Origin: Burkholderia sp. Bp9142
GTDB lineage: Bacteria; Pseudomonadota; Gammaproteobacteria; Burkholderiales; Burkholderiaceae
DNA length: 64,000 nt
Reading direction: 5' to 3'
Assembly (NCBI RefSeq): GCF_003853415.1
Contig: NZ_QTPP01000017.1
Location: forward strand, 62,001-126,000
In this document: in pieces, positions 1 through 10,327 of the stretch
Numbering within the stretch: position 1 is the stretch's first letter
How the letters are laid out: the number at the start of each line of letters is the position of its first letter
Position numbers and translations under genes: made by a program
Notes under the pieces: model-generated
Told to the model about the DNA's origin: nothing
The model's input: the letters and a program-made list of their open reading frames with translations, nothing else
Databases searched by the model: none

Positions 1-115
1 CGCCCGTGTCGATGATCCCGTACAGCGTCACGCTCGACTGCGCGTGCGCGCCCGGCGCGGCGAGCGCGCAGCATGCGCCGGCGGCCAGCAGGCCGTTCCT
101 TGTCTTCGTTTTCAT
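1..115 (-). CDS. Outer membrane porin, N-terminal fragment (runs off the left edge)
   Basis: Only about 38 residues are in the window. They show a basic N-terminus, a short hydrophobic stretch and an Ala-His-Ala-Gln signal peptidase I site, followed by the mature start SSVTLYGIIDTG. That start is typical of Burkholderia/Neisseria-type trimeric general porins (gram-negative porin family), which form outer-membrane channels for small solutes. The rest of the gene lies left of the window. It is on the same strand as the MFS gene behind it, so it could serve as the outer-membrane entry route for the aromatic or sugar substrates handled by the next genes; that link is inference. Confidence 0.8.
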   Translation of the reverse strand, partial: MKTKTRNGLLAAGACCALAAPGAHAQSSVTLYGIIDTG

Positions 116-175
116 GTCGTCTCCAGACCTGGGTGAATCGCGCGCTCTGACGGCGCGCATTAAAGAAACGAAGCG

Positions 176-1381
176 TCAGTCGCCGGCTTGCGGGCGGCGA
201 ATCAGCACCAGCGCGGCGACGGCCGCGACGAGCGTGACGGGGATGCTCGCGCCGATCACGACCGGCGCGCTGCGACCGGCGGCCAGCAGCGTCGCGGCCG
301 CGAGCGGCCCGACGACGGAACCGAGCCGGCCGACGGCCACTGCCGTGCCAACGCCGGTGCCGCGCATCGCGGTCGGGTAGTAGATCGCCGCGAGCGCATA
401 CAGCACCGACTGCCCGCCGACCACGAACATCCCGGCCGCGAACGCGGCCGCCGCGAGCGACGCGAACCCGGGCGCGGCCGCGAGCGCGGCGAGCGACAGC
501 ACGATCCCGACATACATGCCGCCGACCACGCGCGACGCGCGCATCCGGTCGAGCGCCGCGCCGATGCCGAGCGCGCCGAGCCCCGCGCCGACGTTGAACG
601 CGATCTGCACGAGGCCGACGTGCCCGCGGTCGAGCCCGCGCGCGGCCATCAGCGACGGCAGCCAGTTCAGCAGGAAGTAGAGGACGATCAGCGTGCAGAA
701 GTAGCTGACCCACAGCGCGATCGTCGACGTCGTGCGGCCGTCGCCGAACAGCGTGTGCGTGACGCTCGTGCGCGCGGCCGGCGTGCCGGCGACGTCGAGA
801 TACGCGCGCGATTCCGGCAGGAACCACACGAGCAGCGGGACGAGCAGCAGCGGCCCGGCGCCGCCGACGTAGAAGATGTGCCGCCATTCGGTATCGCCGG
901 CGAGCAGCACGCCGATCAACGACGCGATCACGCCACCGAACGGAATGCCGCAATACATCGTGGCCACCGCGCTGCTGCGCGAGCGCGGCTCGACCGCTTC
1001 GGACGACAGCGCGATCAGGTTCGGCATCGCACCGCCGAGGCCGATGCCGGTCAGCACGCGCACGACGACCAGCATCGCGAAGCTCGATACCTGCGCGGTG
1101 GCGATCGACAGCAGTCCGAACAGCACGACCGATGCGATCAGCACGCGCTTGCGCCCGATCCGGTCGGCGAGCCGACCGCCGAGCATCGCGCCCGGCAGCA
1201 GCCCGAAGGTGCCCGCGCTGAACGCGATGCCCATCTGCGACACGCTCAGCCCGAATTCGCGCGCCATGCGCGGCGCGGCGACGCCGACCGACTGCAGGTC
1301 GAGCCCTTCGAGAAGGGCGATCGCGAAACACAGCGCGAGCGTGGTCGCGACCGTGGGTTTTTCGGCAACGTAAGTGTTCAT
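176..1381 (-). CDS. MFS transporter, aromatic acid:H+ symporter type; probable ferulate/hydroxycinnamate importer
   Basis: The 401-residue protein has about twelve hydrophobic segments and the MFS loop motif GGRLADRIGRKR between segments 2 and 3, as in the AAHS family (PcaK, BenK, MhbT). The N-terminal helix contains the LLEGLDLQSVGVAAP pattern, which fits the aromatic-acid symporter signature with an acidic residue in helix 1. I chose the ATG at 1381 because GGAGAC lies just upstream; an earlier in-frame ATG at 1423 has no such site. The palindrome at 1493-1507 lies upstream and matches one in front of the ferulate hydratase gene, so the transporter is probably co-regulated with ferulate catabolism by the nearby MarR protein. 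The substrate is inferred from context. Confidence 0.82.
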   Translation of the reverse strand: MNTYVAEKPTVATTLALCFAIALLEGLDLQSVGVAAPRMAREFGLSVSQMGIAFSAGTFGLLPGAMLGGRLADRIGRKRVLIASVVLFGLLSIATAQVSSFAMLVVVRVLTGIGLGGAMPNLIALSSEAVEPRSRSSAVATMYCGIPFGGVIASLIGVLLAGDTEWRHIFYVGGAGPLLLVPLLVWFLPESRAYLDVAGTPAARTSVTHTLFGDGRTTSTIALWVSYFCTLIVLYFLLNWLPSLMAARGLDRGHVGLVQIAFNVGAGLGALGIGAALDRMRASRVVGGMYVGIVLSLAALAAAPGFASLAAAAFAAGMFVVGGQSVLYALAAIYYPTAMRGTGVGTAVAVGRLGSVVGPLAAATLLAAGRSAPVVIGASIPVTLVAAVAALVLIRRPQAGD

Positions 1382-1492
1382 CTTGTCTCCAGTCCCATGT
1401 CTTGTCGTCGGTCGACCATGCAACGGCCGCCGCGCGCCGACGCCGGCCAGTGGCGGATCGGCGCGCGAGGTGTCGCATGAACGGCCGCCCTT

Positions 1493-1507
1493 ATCAGGCA
1501 GCCTGAT
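1493..1507. promoter_or_regulatory. Palindromic operator upstream of the MFS gene (ATCAGG-N3-CCTGAT)
   Basis: The site is a perfect inverted repeat, ATCAGG CAG CCTGAT. Reading the minus strand, TTGCGG and TGATAA with an 18-bp spacer form a plausible promoter that overlaps it. The same half-sites recur at 5910-5930. This is a probable binding site for the MarR protein encoded at 6062-6565; binding is inferred. Confidence 0.7.
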
Positions 1508-1560
1508 TCACTGGCCGCAAGAACGCCTGCCGGTGTCGTGGCCGGCCGGTCGTTGTGCCT

Positions 1561-1600
1561 GCTTGTTCCTGCTTGTTCCTGCTTGTTCCTGCTTGTTCCT
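1561..1600. repeat. Tandem repeat, four copies of a 10-bp unit (GCTTGTTCCT)
   Basis: Four identical head-to-tail copies of GCTTGTTCCT lie immediately downstream of the feruloyl-CoA synthetase stop codon. No hairpin is evident. This looks like a slippage-prone simple repeat rather than a regulatory element. Confidence 0.9.
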
Positions 1601-1611
1601 GCCGGTGCTGC

Positions 1612-3519
1612 CTACGCGTAAATCACATCGGGATCGCGCCGCGCCGGGTCGTACAGCGCGTCGATCGTCGCCGCGCGATGCTGCTGCACGGCCGCCTGGT
1701 TCAGCGACCCCTTGTCGGTCACTTCGCCGAGATCGAGCGACGGCGGCGTGTCGATCAGCCGGATCCGCGCGACGAACGTCGAACCGCCGCTCGCGTTCCG
1801 GTTCAGCGCGGCAAGCCACACCGCGAACGCCGCGCGCACGGCCGGCGCGCGCAGCACGTCGGTCACGGATGCATCGGCGGCGAGCCCCGCCAGCGCACGG
1901 CACGCGTCGACGCGCGGAAACACCAGCAAGCCGATGTCGTCGCGATTGATCCCGGTGACGACCACGTCCTGCACGTACGGCGCGCCGCTCGACACCGCGT
2001 TCGCGCGCAACGGCCCGACGCTGACGAAGGTGCCGCTGCTCAGCTTGAAATCCTCGGTCAGCCGTCCGTCGAACAGCAGCCCGAGTTCCGGCCGCTCCGG
2101 ATCGGCGAAGATACCCGCATCGCCGCTGCGGTAATACCCTTCGTCGTCGAACACGTCGCGCGGATCGGCGTCCGCGTGCCAGTAGCCGCGCATCACGTTC
2201 GGCCCCTTGAAACGCAGTTCGAGTTTGCCGCCGCACGGCACGAGCTTCGCGTCGCAGCCGGGCGCGGGCAGCCCGATATAGCCTGCGCGCATCAGCGGCC
2301 CCGTCGTGAACAGGCACGACGGCGACGCCTCCGTCATCCCAAGGCCCGCCATGATCCGGATCCGCTCGCCGCAATGCGCGTGGGTCACGCGGTCGAGCCG
2401 GTCCCACGCGGCCTGCGACAGGCCCGCGCCGCCGAAGAAATACAGCTTCACGCGAGAGAAGAACGTTTCGCGCAGCACGGCATCGCGTTCGAGCGCGGCT
2501 GTCAGTTCTTCCCAGCCCTTCGGCACGTTGAAGTAGATCGTCGGCGCGATCTCGCGCAGGTTGCGCACGGTTTCGTCGAAGCGACCCGGCACCGGACGGC
2601 CGTCGTCGATGTAAAGCGTGCCGCCGTTGTACAGCGCGATGCCGAGGTTGTGACTGCCGCCGAACGTGTGATTCCACGGCAGCCAGTCGACCAGCACCGG
2701 CGGTTCGCGCGTCAGTTCGGGCATCGTCTGGCACAGCATCTGCTGGTTGCTGCACAGCATCCGGTGCGTGGTCGGCACGGCCTTCGGCTGTTTCGTCGAG
2801 CCGGACGTGAACAGGATCTTCGCGAGATGATCGGGGCCGACCGCCGCATGGATCGCGTCGATCGTGCGCGGCACGGTGGCGAGCAAGCGCGACAGCGGCA
2901 CCGCGGGGCCCTTTCCGTCCGCATCGGCATCGTCGTCGCGTGCGACGATCAGCGCCGCATCGGCCGGCAACGTGGCGTCGAGCGCACGCGCGAACGGCGC
3001 GCGTTCGGCGACGAACACCGCGCCCGGCTTCAGCACGCCGAGCGTGTGGCGCAGCTTGCCGTAATCGGTCGACACCAGCGAATACGCGGGCGAGATCGGT
3101 GCGTACGGCACGCCGGCCAGCATCGCCGCGAACATCAGCTGCAGATGCTCGAGATCGTTGCCGGACAGCACCGCGAGCGGACGCTCGACCGACAGCCCGA
3201 GATCGACGAGGCCCTGGCCGAGCGCGCGGGCGCGTTCGAGCATCCGCGCGTAGGTGATCTCGATCCAGCGGCCGTCGGCGCCGCGCCGCGCGGCCAGCAC
3301 GCGGTCGGGGTGCGCTTGCGCGCCGCGTACGAGGCAGTCGGTCAGGCGCGTCGGGTAGTCGCCGAGCGGTTCGCGCGAACGCAGGTACCACGCGCCGTTC
3401 TCCGCGCGGCGGATCTCGGCCGCGCCCACCGCGACGGCCGCCGCGCGATAACGCACGCCGCCCGTGTCGTTCGTCGGCCCGCTGGCGGGCTTCGATGCAT
3501 TCATCGTTGCCTCGCTCAT
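1612..3519 (-). CDS. fcs: Feruloyl-CoA synthetase
   Basis: The 635-residue protein is an acyl/aryl-CoA ligase of the ANL (AMP-binding) superfamily. It carries the phosphate-binding P-loop ILFTSGSTKQPKAVP and the adenine-pocket motif GLGMTEASPS. It activates ferulate (and probably p-coumarate or caffeate) to the CoA thioester with ATP, the first cytoplasmic step of CoA-dependent ferulate catabolism. The start ATG overlaps the stop of the upstream vanillin dehydrogenase gene by 4 nt, which implies translational coupling in one transcript. The length and the match to neighbours encoding steps 2 and 3 make this ligase assignment firmer than for an isolated AMP-binding enzyme. Confidence 0.9.
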   Translation of the reverse strand: MSEATMNASKPASGPTNDTGGVRYRAAAVAVGAAEIRRAENGAWYLRSREPLGDYPTRLTDCLVRGAQAHPDRVLAARRGADGRWIEITYARMLERARALGQGLVDLGLSVERPLAVLSGNDLEHLQLMFAAMLAGVPYAPISPAYSLVSTDYGKLRHTLGVLKPGAVFVAERAPFARALDATLPADAALIVARDDDADADGKGPAVPLSRLLATVPRTIDAIHAAVGPDHLAKILFTSGSTKQPKAVPTTHRMLCSNQQMLCQTMPELTREPPVLVDWLPWNHTFGGSHNLGIALYNGGTLYIDDGRPVPGRFDETVRNLREIAPTIYFNVPKGWEELTAALERDAVLRETFFSRVKLYFFGGAGLSQAAWDRLDRVTHAHCGERIRIMAGLGMTEASPSCLFTTGPLMRAGYIGLPAPGCDAKLVPCGGKLELRFKGPNVMRGYWHADADPRDVFDDEGYYRSGDAGIFADPERPELGLLFDGRLTEDFKLSSGTFVSVGPLRANAVSSGAPYVQDVVVTGINRDDIGLLVFPRVDACRALAGLAADASVTDVLRAPAVRAAFAVWLAALNRNASGGSTFVARIRLIDTPPSLDLGEVTDKGSLNQAAVQQHRAATIDALYDPARRDPDVIYA

Positions 3520-4964
3520 ATCGGGTAGTGACGCGGCGTGGTCTGCACGGTGATCCAGCGCAGCTCGGTGAATTCGGTGATCGATGCGCGGCTGCCGAAG
3601 CGGCCGTAGCCGCTCGCCTTCGTGCCGCCGAACGGCATCTGCGCCTCATCGTGCACGGTCGGCCCGTTGATGTGGCAGATTCCCGATTCGATCCGGCGCG
3701 CGACCGTCATCGCCCGCGCGATATCGCGGCCGAACACGCTCGCCGACAGCCCGAACTCGCTGTCGTTCGCGAGCGAGACCGCTTCGTCGTCGCTGTCCGC
3801 GCGCAGGATCGCGACGACCGGCGCGAACGATTCCTCGCGGTAGAGCCGCATGTCGCGCGTGACGCCGTCGACGATCGCGGGCTGCATCGTCGCGCCCTCG
3901 ACCCGGCAGCCGAGCGGCAGCCGCGCGCCGTGCGCGCGCGCGTCCTCGACGAGCGACGCGGCACGCGCGGCGGCGGCCGCATCGACCATCGTGCCGAGCG
4001 GATGGCCGGCCAGCGGATCGCCGGCGACCAGCGTGCGCGTCTTCGCGGTCAGCCGTTCGACCAGCGCGTCGGCGATCGGCCGCGCGGCGATCACGCGCTC
4101 GGTCGACATGCAGATCTGCCCCTGGTTGAAGAACGCGCCGAATGCGATCGCGTCGACGGCCGCGTCGAGATCCGCATCGTCGAGCACGAGCACCGGCGCC
4201 TTGCCGCCGAGTTCGAGCAGCACGGGTTTCAGGTGGGCGGCCGCGTGGCGCGCGATGATGCGCCCGACGTGCGTCGACCCGGTGAAGTTGATCCGCTTCA
4301 CGTGCGGATGCGCGATCATCCGCTCGACGAGTTCGGGGGCATCGGCCGCCGCGTGCGTGATCACGTTGACGACGCCCGCGCCGAGCCCGGCTTCGTCGAG
4401 CACCGCGCCGATCAGCGCGTGCACGCCCGGGCATGCTTCGGACGCCTTCAGCACGACCGTGTTGCCGCATGCGAGCGGCATCGCCAGCGCGCGCGTGCCG
4501 AGGATCACCGGCGCATTCCACGGCGCGATGCCGAGCACGACGCCGCACGGCACGCGCAGCGCGAGCGCGAGATTGCCGGGCACGTCGGACGGGATCACGT
4601 CGCCGTCGATCTGCGTCGTCATCGACGCGGCCTCGCGCAGCATGTTCGCCGCGAGCGTCACGTTGAAGCCGAGCCAGCCGGGCGTCGCGCCGGTTTCGGC
4701 GACGCCCGTCGCGATGATCTCGTCGATACGCGCGTCCATCAGGTCGGCCGCCTTCAGCAGCCGGCGGCGCCGCTCGGTCGGCGCGAGCGCCGACCACGCG
4801 GGGAACGCGCGATGCGCGGCGTCGATCGCCGCGTCAGCGTCGGCCGGGCCGGCCGCCGGCGCGCGCGACGCAAGCGCGCCCGTTGCGGGGTTGAATCGGT
4901 CGAAGGTGCGTCCGTCGCGGGCGGTGCACCATTCGCCGGCGATCAGCATCCGTCTGTCGGTCAT
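3516..4964 (-). CDS. vdh: Vanillin dehydrogenase (NAD(P)-dependent aldehyde dehydrogenase)
   Basis: The 482-residue protein is an aldehyde dehydrogenase. Visible catalytic features are the oxyanion Asn at about residue 150 (APWNAP), the general base Glu at about 251 (LELGGK) and the nucleophile Cys at about 285 (FFNQGQICMS). It would oxidise vanillin released by the hydratase/lyase to vanillate. The ATG at 4964 is preceded by AGGAGA; the frame stays open far upstream but only as antisense to the hydratase gene. It sits between ech and fcs in the same operon, with a 47-bp gap to ech and a 4-nt overlap with fcs. No vanillate demethylase (vanAB) is in the window, so the pathway must continue elsewhere. 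Confidence 0.9.
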   Translation of the reverse strand: MTDRRMLIAGEWCTARDGRTFDRFNPATGALASRAPAAGPADADAAIDAAHRAFPAWSALAPTERRRRLLKAADLMDARIDEIIATGVAETGATPGWLGFNVTLAANMLREAASMTTQIDGDVIPSDVPGNLALALRVPCGVVLGIAPWNAPVILGTRALAMPLACGNTVVLKASEACPGVHALIGAVLDEAGLGAGVVNVITHAAADAPELVERMIAHPHVKRINFTGSTHVGRIIARHAAAHLKPVLLELGGKAPVLVLDDADLDAAVDAIAFGAFFNQGQICMSTERVIAARPIADALVERLTAKTRTLVAGDPLAGHPLGTMVDAAAAARAASLVEDARAHGARLPLGCRVEGATMQPAIVDGVTRDMRLYREESFAPVVAILRADSDDEAVSLANDSEFGLSASVFGRDIARAMTVARRIESGICHINGPTVHDEAQMPFGGTKASGYGRFGSRASITEFTELRWITVQTTPRHYPI

Positions 4965-5011
4965 GTCGTCTCCTGCCTTGCCTGTCTGTCGGGGTTGCGT
5001 CGGCGCTTGTA

Positions 5012-5842
5012 TCAGCGCTTGTATGCCTGCAGGCCCGGCTTGATCGCCTTGTCGTCGAGGAACTGCTTCAGCCCCTGCTCGCGGCCGCGCTCCGGATCGC
5101 GCAGCTGCGCCTGGTCGAGCTTCGCATACAGGTAATCCTCGCACTGCTCCCACGTGAGTTCGCGCGAACGCTTGAAGCCGTGTTTCGCGGCGCGCAGCAC
5201 GACCGGGTTCTTGTCCATCAGCCGCGCGGCGAGCGCGATCGTCGCGTCGCGCAGGCCGGCCAGCGGCACGCTGCTGTTCACGAGGCCCATTTCCGCCGCT
5301 TCGACGCCGGTGAACGTGTCGCCGGTCATGATGTAGTGCAGTGCGCGGCGATGCCCGACCGTGTCCGCCATCGCCTTGCTGACGAGGTTGCCCGGCGGGA
5401 TGCCCCAGTTGATCTCCGACAGCCCGAACACCGCTTCGTCCGCCGCGATCGCGAGGTCGCACGCGACGAGCGGCGAGAACCCGCCACCGAAGCACCAGCC
5501 GTTCACCATCGCGATCGTCGGCTTGTTGTACATCCGCAGGCGGCGCCACTGCCATTCCGATGCGTCGCGGCGCACCTTTTCCTGCAGCGCGTCGGAGCCG
5601 CCGTCGATCTCGCGGAAATATTCCTTCAGATCCATGCCGGCCGTCCACGCGGCGCCCGCGCCGGTCAGCACCAGCACCTTCGCCTCGTCGTCGAACTCGA
5701 CCGCGTCGAGGACCTGCAGCATCTCCCGGTTCAACGTCGGGCTCATTGCGTTGCGCTTCTCGGGACGGTTCAGCGTCACCCACGCGATGCCGGCCTCCAC
5801 GTTCACTTCAACGGTCTGCCAGCGATTGTCGTACTTGCTCAT
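5012..5842 (-). CDS. ech: Feruloyl-CoA hydratase/lyase (hydroxycinnamoyl-CoA hydratase-lyase)
   Basis: The 276-residue crotonase-fold enzyme hydrates feruloyl-CoA and cleaves the adduct to vanillin and acetyl-CoA. Residues recalled as functional in the Pseudomonas HCHL enzyme fall at identical positions here: Met70, Ser123, Ser142, Glu143, Trp146 and Tyr239. This separates it from fatty-acid enoyl-CoA hydratases. The ATG at 5842 (MSKYDNRWQTVEV) follows an AGGAAC-like site; an extended frame to 6031 runs through the operator and is not used. It is the first gene of the ech-vdh-fcs operon and is preceded by the palindrome at 5910-5930. Confidence 0.94.
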   Translation of the reverse strand: MSKYDNRWQTVEVNVEAGIAWVTLNRPEKRNAMSPTLNREMLQVLDAVEFDDEAKVLVLTGAGAAWTAGMDLKEYFREIDGGSDALQEKVRRDASEWQWRRLRMYNKPTIAMVNGWCFGGGFSPLVACDLAIAADEAVFGLSEINWGIPPGNLVSKAMADTVGHRRALHYIMTGDTFTGVEAAEMGLVNSSVPLAGLRDATIALAARLMDKNPVVLRAAKHGFKRSRELTWEQCEDYLYAKLDQAQLRDPERGREQGLKQFLDDKAIKPGLQAYKR

Positions 5843-5909
5843 GTCTGTTCCTGTCGTTCGTTCCTGTGCGATTCGGTGCGCAGCATTCCTGCTGCGGACG
5901 GCTTCATTT

Positions 5910-5930
5910 AATATCAGGCTACCTGATATT
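5910..5930. promoter_or_regulatory. Palindromic operator in front of ech (extended ATCAGG-N3-CCTGAT)
   Basis: This inverted repeat has perfect 9-bp arms (AATATCAGG and CCTGATATT) around CTA. It lies 68 bp upstream of the ech start and shares its 6-bp core arms with the site at 1493-1507. A TTGCAA element (5929-5934, minus strand) at its edge could be the -35 box, so a bound repressor would block RNA polymerase. The likely ligand protein is the MarR regulator encoded just upstream. Confidence 0.8.
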
Positions 5931-6020
5931 GCAAGCGGCACGAGCGCCGGTGTAAACCCGGAGCACGAAGTGGAGGAAACGAACGAAGCAGGGAACGGTC
6001 CGGCGACCGGCAACGCGAAC

Positions 6021-6039
6021 GCGGGCCGCACGGGCCCGC
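6021..6039 (-). terminator. Weak hairpin after the MarR gene
   Basis: GCGGGCC and GGCCCGC form a 7-bp stem with a 5-nt loop about 25 bp beyond the MarR stop codon. There is no T-run, so it may only be an attenuating or RNA-stabilising hairpin between the regulator gene and the ech operon. Confidence 0.35.
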
Positions 6040-6061
6040 GCAGGGAAGGTTCGGGAAGGGA

Positions 6062-6565
6062 TCAGCCGCGCAGGTTGCGCGAGAACAGTTCGAGCGCGTG
6101 CTGCACGTGCGCGGCGTCGTCGGCGGAGATGTCGCCGAGCATTCGAGTCTCGAGCGGGCGCAGCACGGCTTCACATTCGCGCAGCATCGCCGCGCCTTCG
6201 TCGGTCAGCGTCAGCAGGATGATGCGGCCGTGCGAAGGGTCCGCTTCGCGCGTGACGAAACCGCGGGCGGCCATCACGCTCATCACCTCGTTCGCCGATT
6301 GCGGCGTGATCCACGAGCGCTCGGCCAGTTGCGCATTCGACGACGCGCCGCGCGCCTCGAGCACCGACAGCGCCGTGTATTGCGCGAGCGTGATGCCGAG
6401 CGGTGCGAGCGCGTCGGTCATGTGCCGGCGCAGCAGCCTGTCGAGACCGCCGATCACGTAGGTCAGGCGCTGCTGCACGCGCGCCTTCGGCTTGTCGCCC
6501 GTCGCGCGGGCGGCGTTCTTCGCGGCGGTTTTCGGATTCGCGGGCTTGGTCGGGGTGGAGCTCAT
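6062..6565 (-). CDS. MarR-family transcriptional regulator of the ferulate genes
   Basis: The 167-residue protein has a basic, Ala/Lys/Pro-rich N-terminal tail of about 28 residues followed by a MarR winged-helix domain. The recognition region reads WITPQSANEVMSVMAARGFVTRE and the wing ends at DPSHGRIILLTLTDEG. Proteins of this type (for example FerC/FerR regulators) repress hydroxycinnamate genes and release DNA on binding the CoA thioester; that function is inferred from the location. It lies on the same strand as ech, 219 bp upstream of it, with a matching palindrome in the gap. No copy of the palindrome was seen directly in front of this gene. Confidence 0.85.
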   Translation of the reverse strand: MSSTPTKPANPKTAAKNAARATGDKPKARVQQRLTYVIGGLDRLLRRHMTDALAPLGITLAQYTALSVLEARGASSNAQLAERSWITPQSANEVMSVMAARGFVTREADPSHGRIILLTLTDEGAAMLRECEAVLRPLETRMLGDISADDAAHVQHALELFSRNLRG

Positions 6566-6736
6566 GGTGCGGGCGGGATGGCGTTGCGGGCCATCTTACC
6601 AGCAGGTCGGGGGGCAAATGGGGCGTTCCAGGCAATCGGACAGCCGCTGCGCGTGCACGCACGGGCGGCCATCTGCGGGCCTGACCGCGAAGGCCGCCGC
6701 GTCGGCGGCATCCCATGGACGGGATCCAGTACGCGG

Positions 6737-7639
6737 TCAGCCGCGCGGCGTACCCGCGAACCGCGCGGTCGGCAGCCCCGCATGGCGCGTCCGCGCGACG
6801 AACACGCCGCCGGCATGCGCGTCGCCCGCCAGCGCGTCGTCGCCGAGCCCGACGCGTGCGCTCGTCACATACAGCCGGCCTTCGCCGTCGAGCGCCACGC
6901 AGCTCGGCTGCGCGGTCGGCACCGCCACGCGGTCCGTCTCGACCCCGTCCGGCCCGTAGCGCACCACCCGCCGGCCGCCCCACTGCGCGTTCCATAGCCC
7001 GCCGTCGCGATCCATCGTCGAGCCGTCCGGGTCGCCGTCCGCGTCGGTGAGCCGCGCGAACGCCCGGACGTTGGCGACGTCGCCGCCCGCGCGGTAATCG
7101 CAGACGAGAATCTCGCGCACCATCGAATCGCAGAAAGTCATCTTCGTGCCGTCCGGCGAGAACGCGATGCTGTTCGCGATCGCCGCCGCCGGCAGCGCAA
7201 GCCGTTCGAGCGTGAGATCGGGATTGAGCCGATAGAACCCGCCGACCGCGCGCGGCGGGTCGCCGCCTTCGTCCTTCATCCCGAACACGAACGCGCCGAA
7301 CGGATCGCAGCGGCCGTCGTTCAGCCGCGTCGGCAGGTCGGGCTCGACGTCGACGATGCGCGTGAACGCGCCGCTGCGCAGGTCGAAGAACGCGAGATGC
7401 GTCGCGAGCCCGACGAGCAGCACGTCCGGCTCGTGCGTCAGCGCGAAGCATGCGAGCCGTTCGGGCATCGGCCACTGCGCGAGGTCGGAGCCGTCCGCGC
7501 GGCAGCGCCACAGCCGCGCGCCTTCGATGTCCGTCCAGTACAGCGCGTGCGTCGCGTCGCACCACGTCGCGCCTTCGCCGAGCGTGTTGCGGCTGTCTGC
7601 CAGCAGCGCCGCCACCGCGCCCGGATGAGTCTGTTGCAT
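6737..7639 (-). CDS. SMP-30/gluconolactonase-family sugar lactonase, probable L-arabinono-1,4-lactonase
   Basis: The 300-residue six-bladed propeller protein of the SMP-30/Gnl/LRE family has the metal-site pattern LGEGATW near the N-terminus and later NSIAFSPDGTKMTFCDS and DGDPDGSTMDRDGGLWNAQW. It would open L-arabinono-lactone, the dehydrogenase product, to L-arabonate. The ATG at 7639 is preceded by GGGAGA; the frame's earlier ATG at 7663 is less well placed. It is the last gene of the arabinose operon, 51 bp after araH. Azospirillum nomenclature would call it araB, which must not be confused with ribulokinase. Confidence 0.85.
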   Translation of the reverse strand: MQQTHPGAVAALLADSRNTLGEGATWCDATHALYWTDIEGARLWRCRADGSDLAQWPMPERLACFALTHEPDVLLVGLATHLAFFDLRSGAFTRIVDVEPDLPTRLNDGRCDPFGAFVFGMKDEGGDPPRAVGGFYRLNPDLTLERLALPAAAIANSIAFSPDGTKMTFCDSMVREILVCDYRAGGDVANVRAFARLTDADGDPDGSTMDRDGGLWNAQWGGRRVVRYGPDGVETDRVAVPTAQPSCVALDGEGRLYVTSARVGLGDDALAGDAHAGGVFVARTRHAGLPTARFAGTPRG

Positions 7640-7690
7640 GCCGTCTCCCGATATCTGTCGCATTCGCAGGCGGCTACGCGTTCGTCAGGG

Positions 7691-8713
7691 TCAGATCTTC
7701 ATCGCGCGCCGCTGGTTGCGACGATACTGGTCGAACAGCACCGCGAGCAACAGAATTCCGCCGCGTATCAGATATTGGTAAAAGGTCGGCACGTTCAAGA
7801 GGCTCATCGCGTCCTGCACGGAGCCCATGATCAGCACGCCGACCAGCACGCCGGAGATCGTCGCGACGCCGCCCGTCAGCGACACGCCGCCGAGCACGCA
7901 CGCGGAGATCACACCGAGCTCGAGGCCGACGGACGTCTTCGGGTCGCCGAGGCTCATCCGCGACGCGAGCATCACGCCGGCGAAGCCGGTCACGAGCCCC
8001 TGCAGCACGAACACCGCGATCTTGATGCGCATCACCGGCAGCCCCGCGAGCAGCGCGGCCTCGCCGTTGCCGCCGACCGCCAGCACGTTCTTGCCGAACA
8101 CCGTCTTGCGCAGCAGGAAGCCGAACACGACGAAGCCGACGATGTTGCTCCAGATCGGATACGAGATGCCGAGGAATGCGCCGGAGCCGAGCTCGAAGAA
8201 GCGTTCCTCGGAGATCATCACCGCGTCGCCATTCGACGTGATGAACGCGAGCCCGCGCACGACTTCCATCATCGCGAGCGTGACGATCAGCGAATTGATC
8301 CGCCAGCGCGCGATCAGCACGCCGTTCACGAGCCCGACCGCGCCGCCCGCGAGAATGCCGGCCACCGTGCCGAACAGCACGCTGTGCGTCGCGGTGATCA
8401 GCGTCGACGCGACGACGCCCGAGAACGCGACGATCGACGCGACCGACAGGTCGACCTCGCCGAGCGCGAGCACGAACATCATCGTCACCGCGATCGAGCC
8501 GATCAGCGTGACCGACAGCAGCAGGCCCTGGATGTTGCGCGGCGTGAGGAAGTCCGGCACGGTCAGCGACAGCGTCGCGAACAGCACGAGAAACACCATC
8601 ACGATGCCGGAGCGGTTGATCAGTTGCCACATGCCGCCGCGCGCTCGCGCGGGCACGGCTGCCGTGGCATCGGGGGACGGGGAACTACGTTGGGGTTGCA
8701 TTGCCTGGCTCAT
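7691..8713 (-). CDS. araH: Sugar ABC transporter permease (AraH/RbsC type)
   Basis: The 340-residue inner-membrane permease has about 8-10 hydrophobic segments after a short polar N-terminus. The region ALGEVDLSVASIVAFSG is the diagnostic segment of monosaccharide (CUT2) permeases. It would form the homodimeric channel for L-arabinose import with the ATPase and binding protein encoded immediately upstream. The ATG at 8713 or the one at 8701 (behind CCAGGC) could be used; the difference is four residues. A gap of 31 bp separates it from araG. Confidence 0.88.
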   Translation of the reverse strand: MSQAMQPQRSSPSPDATAAVPARARGGMWQLINRSGIVMVFLVLFATLSLTVPDFLTPRNIQGLLLSVTLIGSIAVTMMFVLALGEVDLSVASIVAFSGVVASTLITATHSVLFGTVAGILAGGAVGLVNGVLIARWRINSLIVTLAMMEVVRGLAFITSNGDAVMISEERFFELGSGAFLGISYPIWSNIVGFVVFGFLLRKTVFGKNVLAVGGNGEAALLAGLPVMRIKIAVFVLQGLVTGFAGVMLASRMSLGDPKTSVGLELGVISACVLGGVSLTGGVATISGVLVGVLIMGSVQDAMSLLNVPTFYQYLIRGGILLLAVLFDQYRRNQRRAMKI

Positions 8714-8744
8714 AACGTTTGCATTCCGGTTGACTGCAGGCCGC

Positions 8745-10307
<1,563 letters not shown>

Positions 10308-10327
10308 TGCGTCTGCGCCCCGCACGC

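Noticed and set aside
1561-1600. Possible regulatory repeat or CRISPR-like element
   Set aside because: Ten-bp units without spacers directly after a stop codon; a simple slippage repeat explains it.
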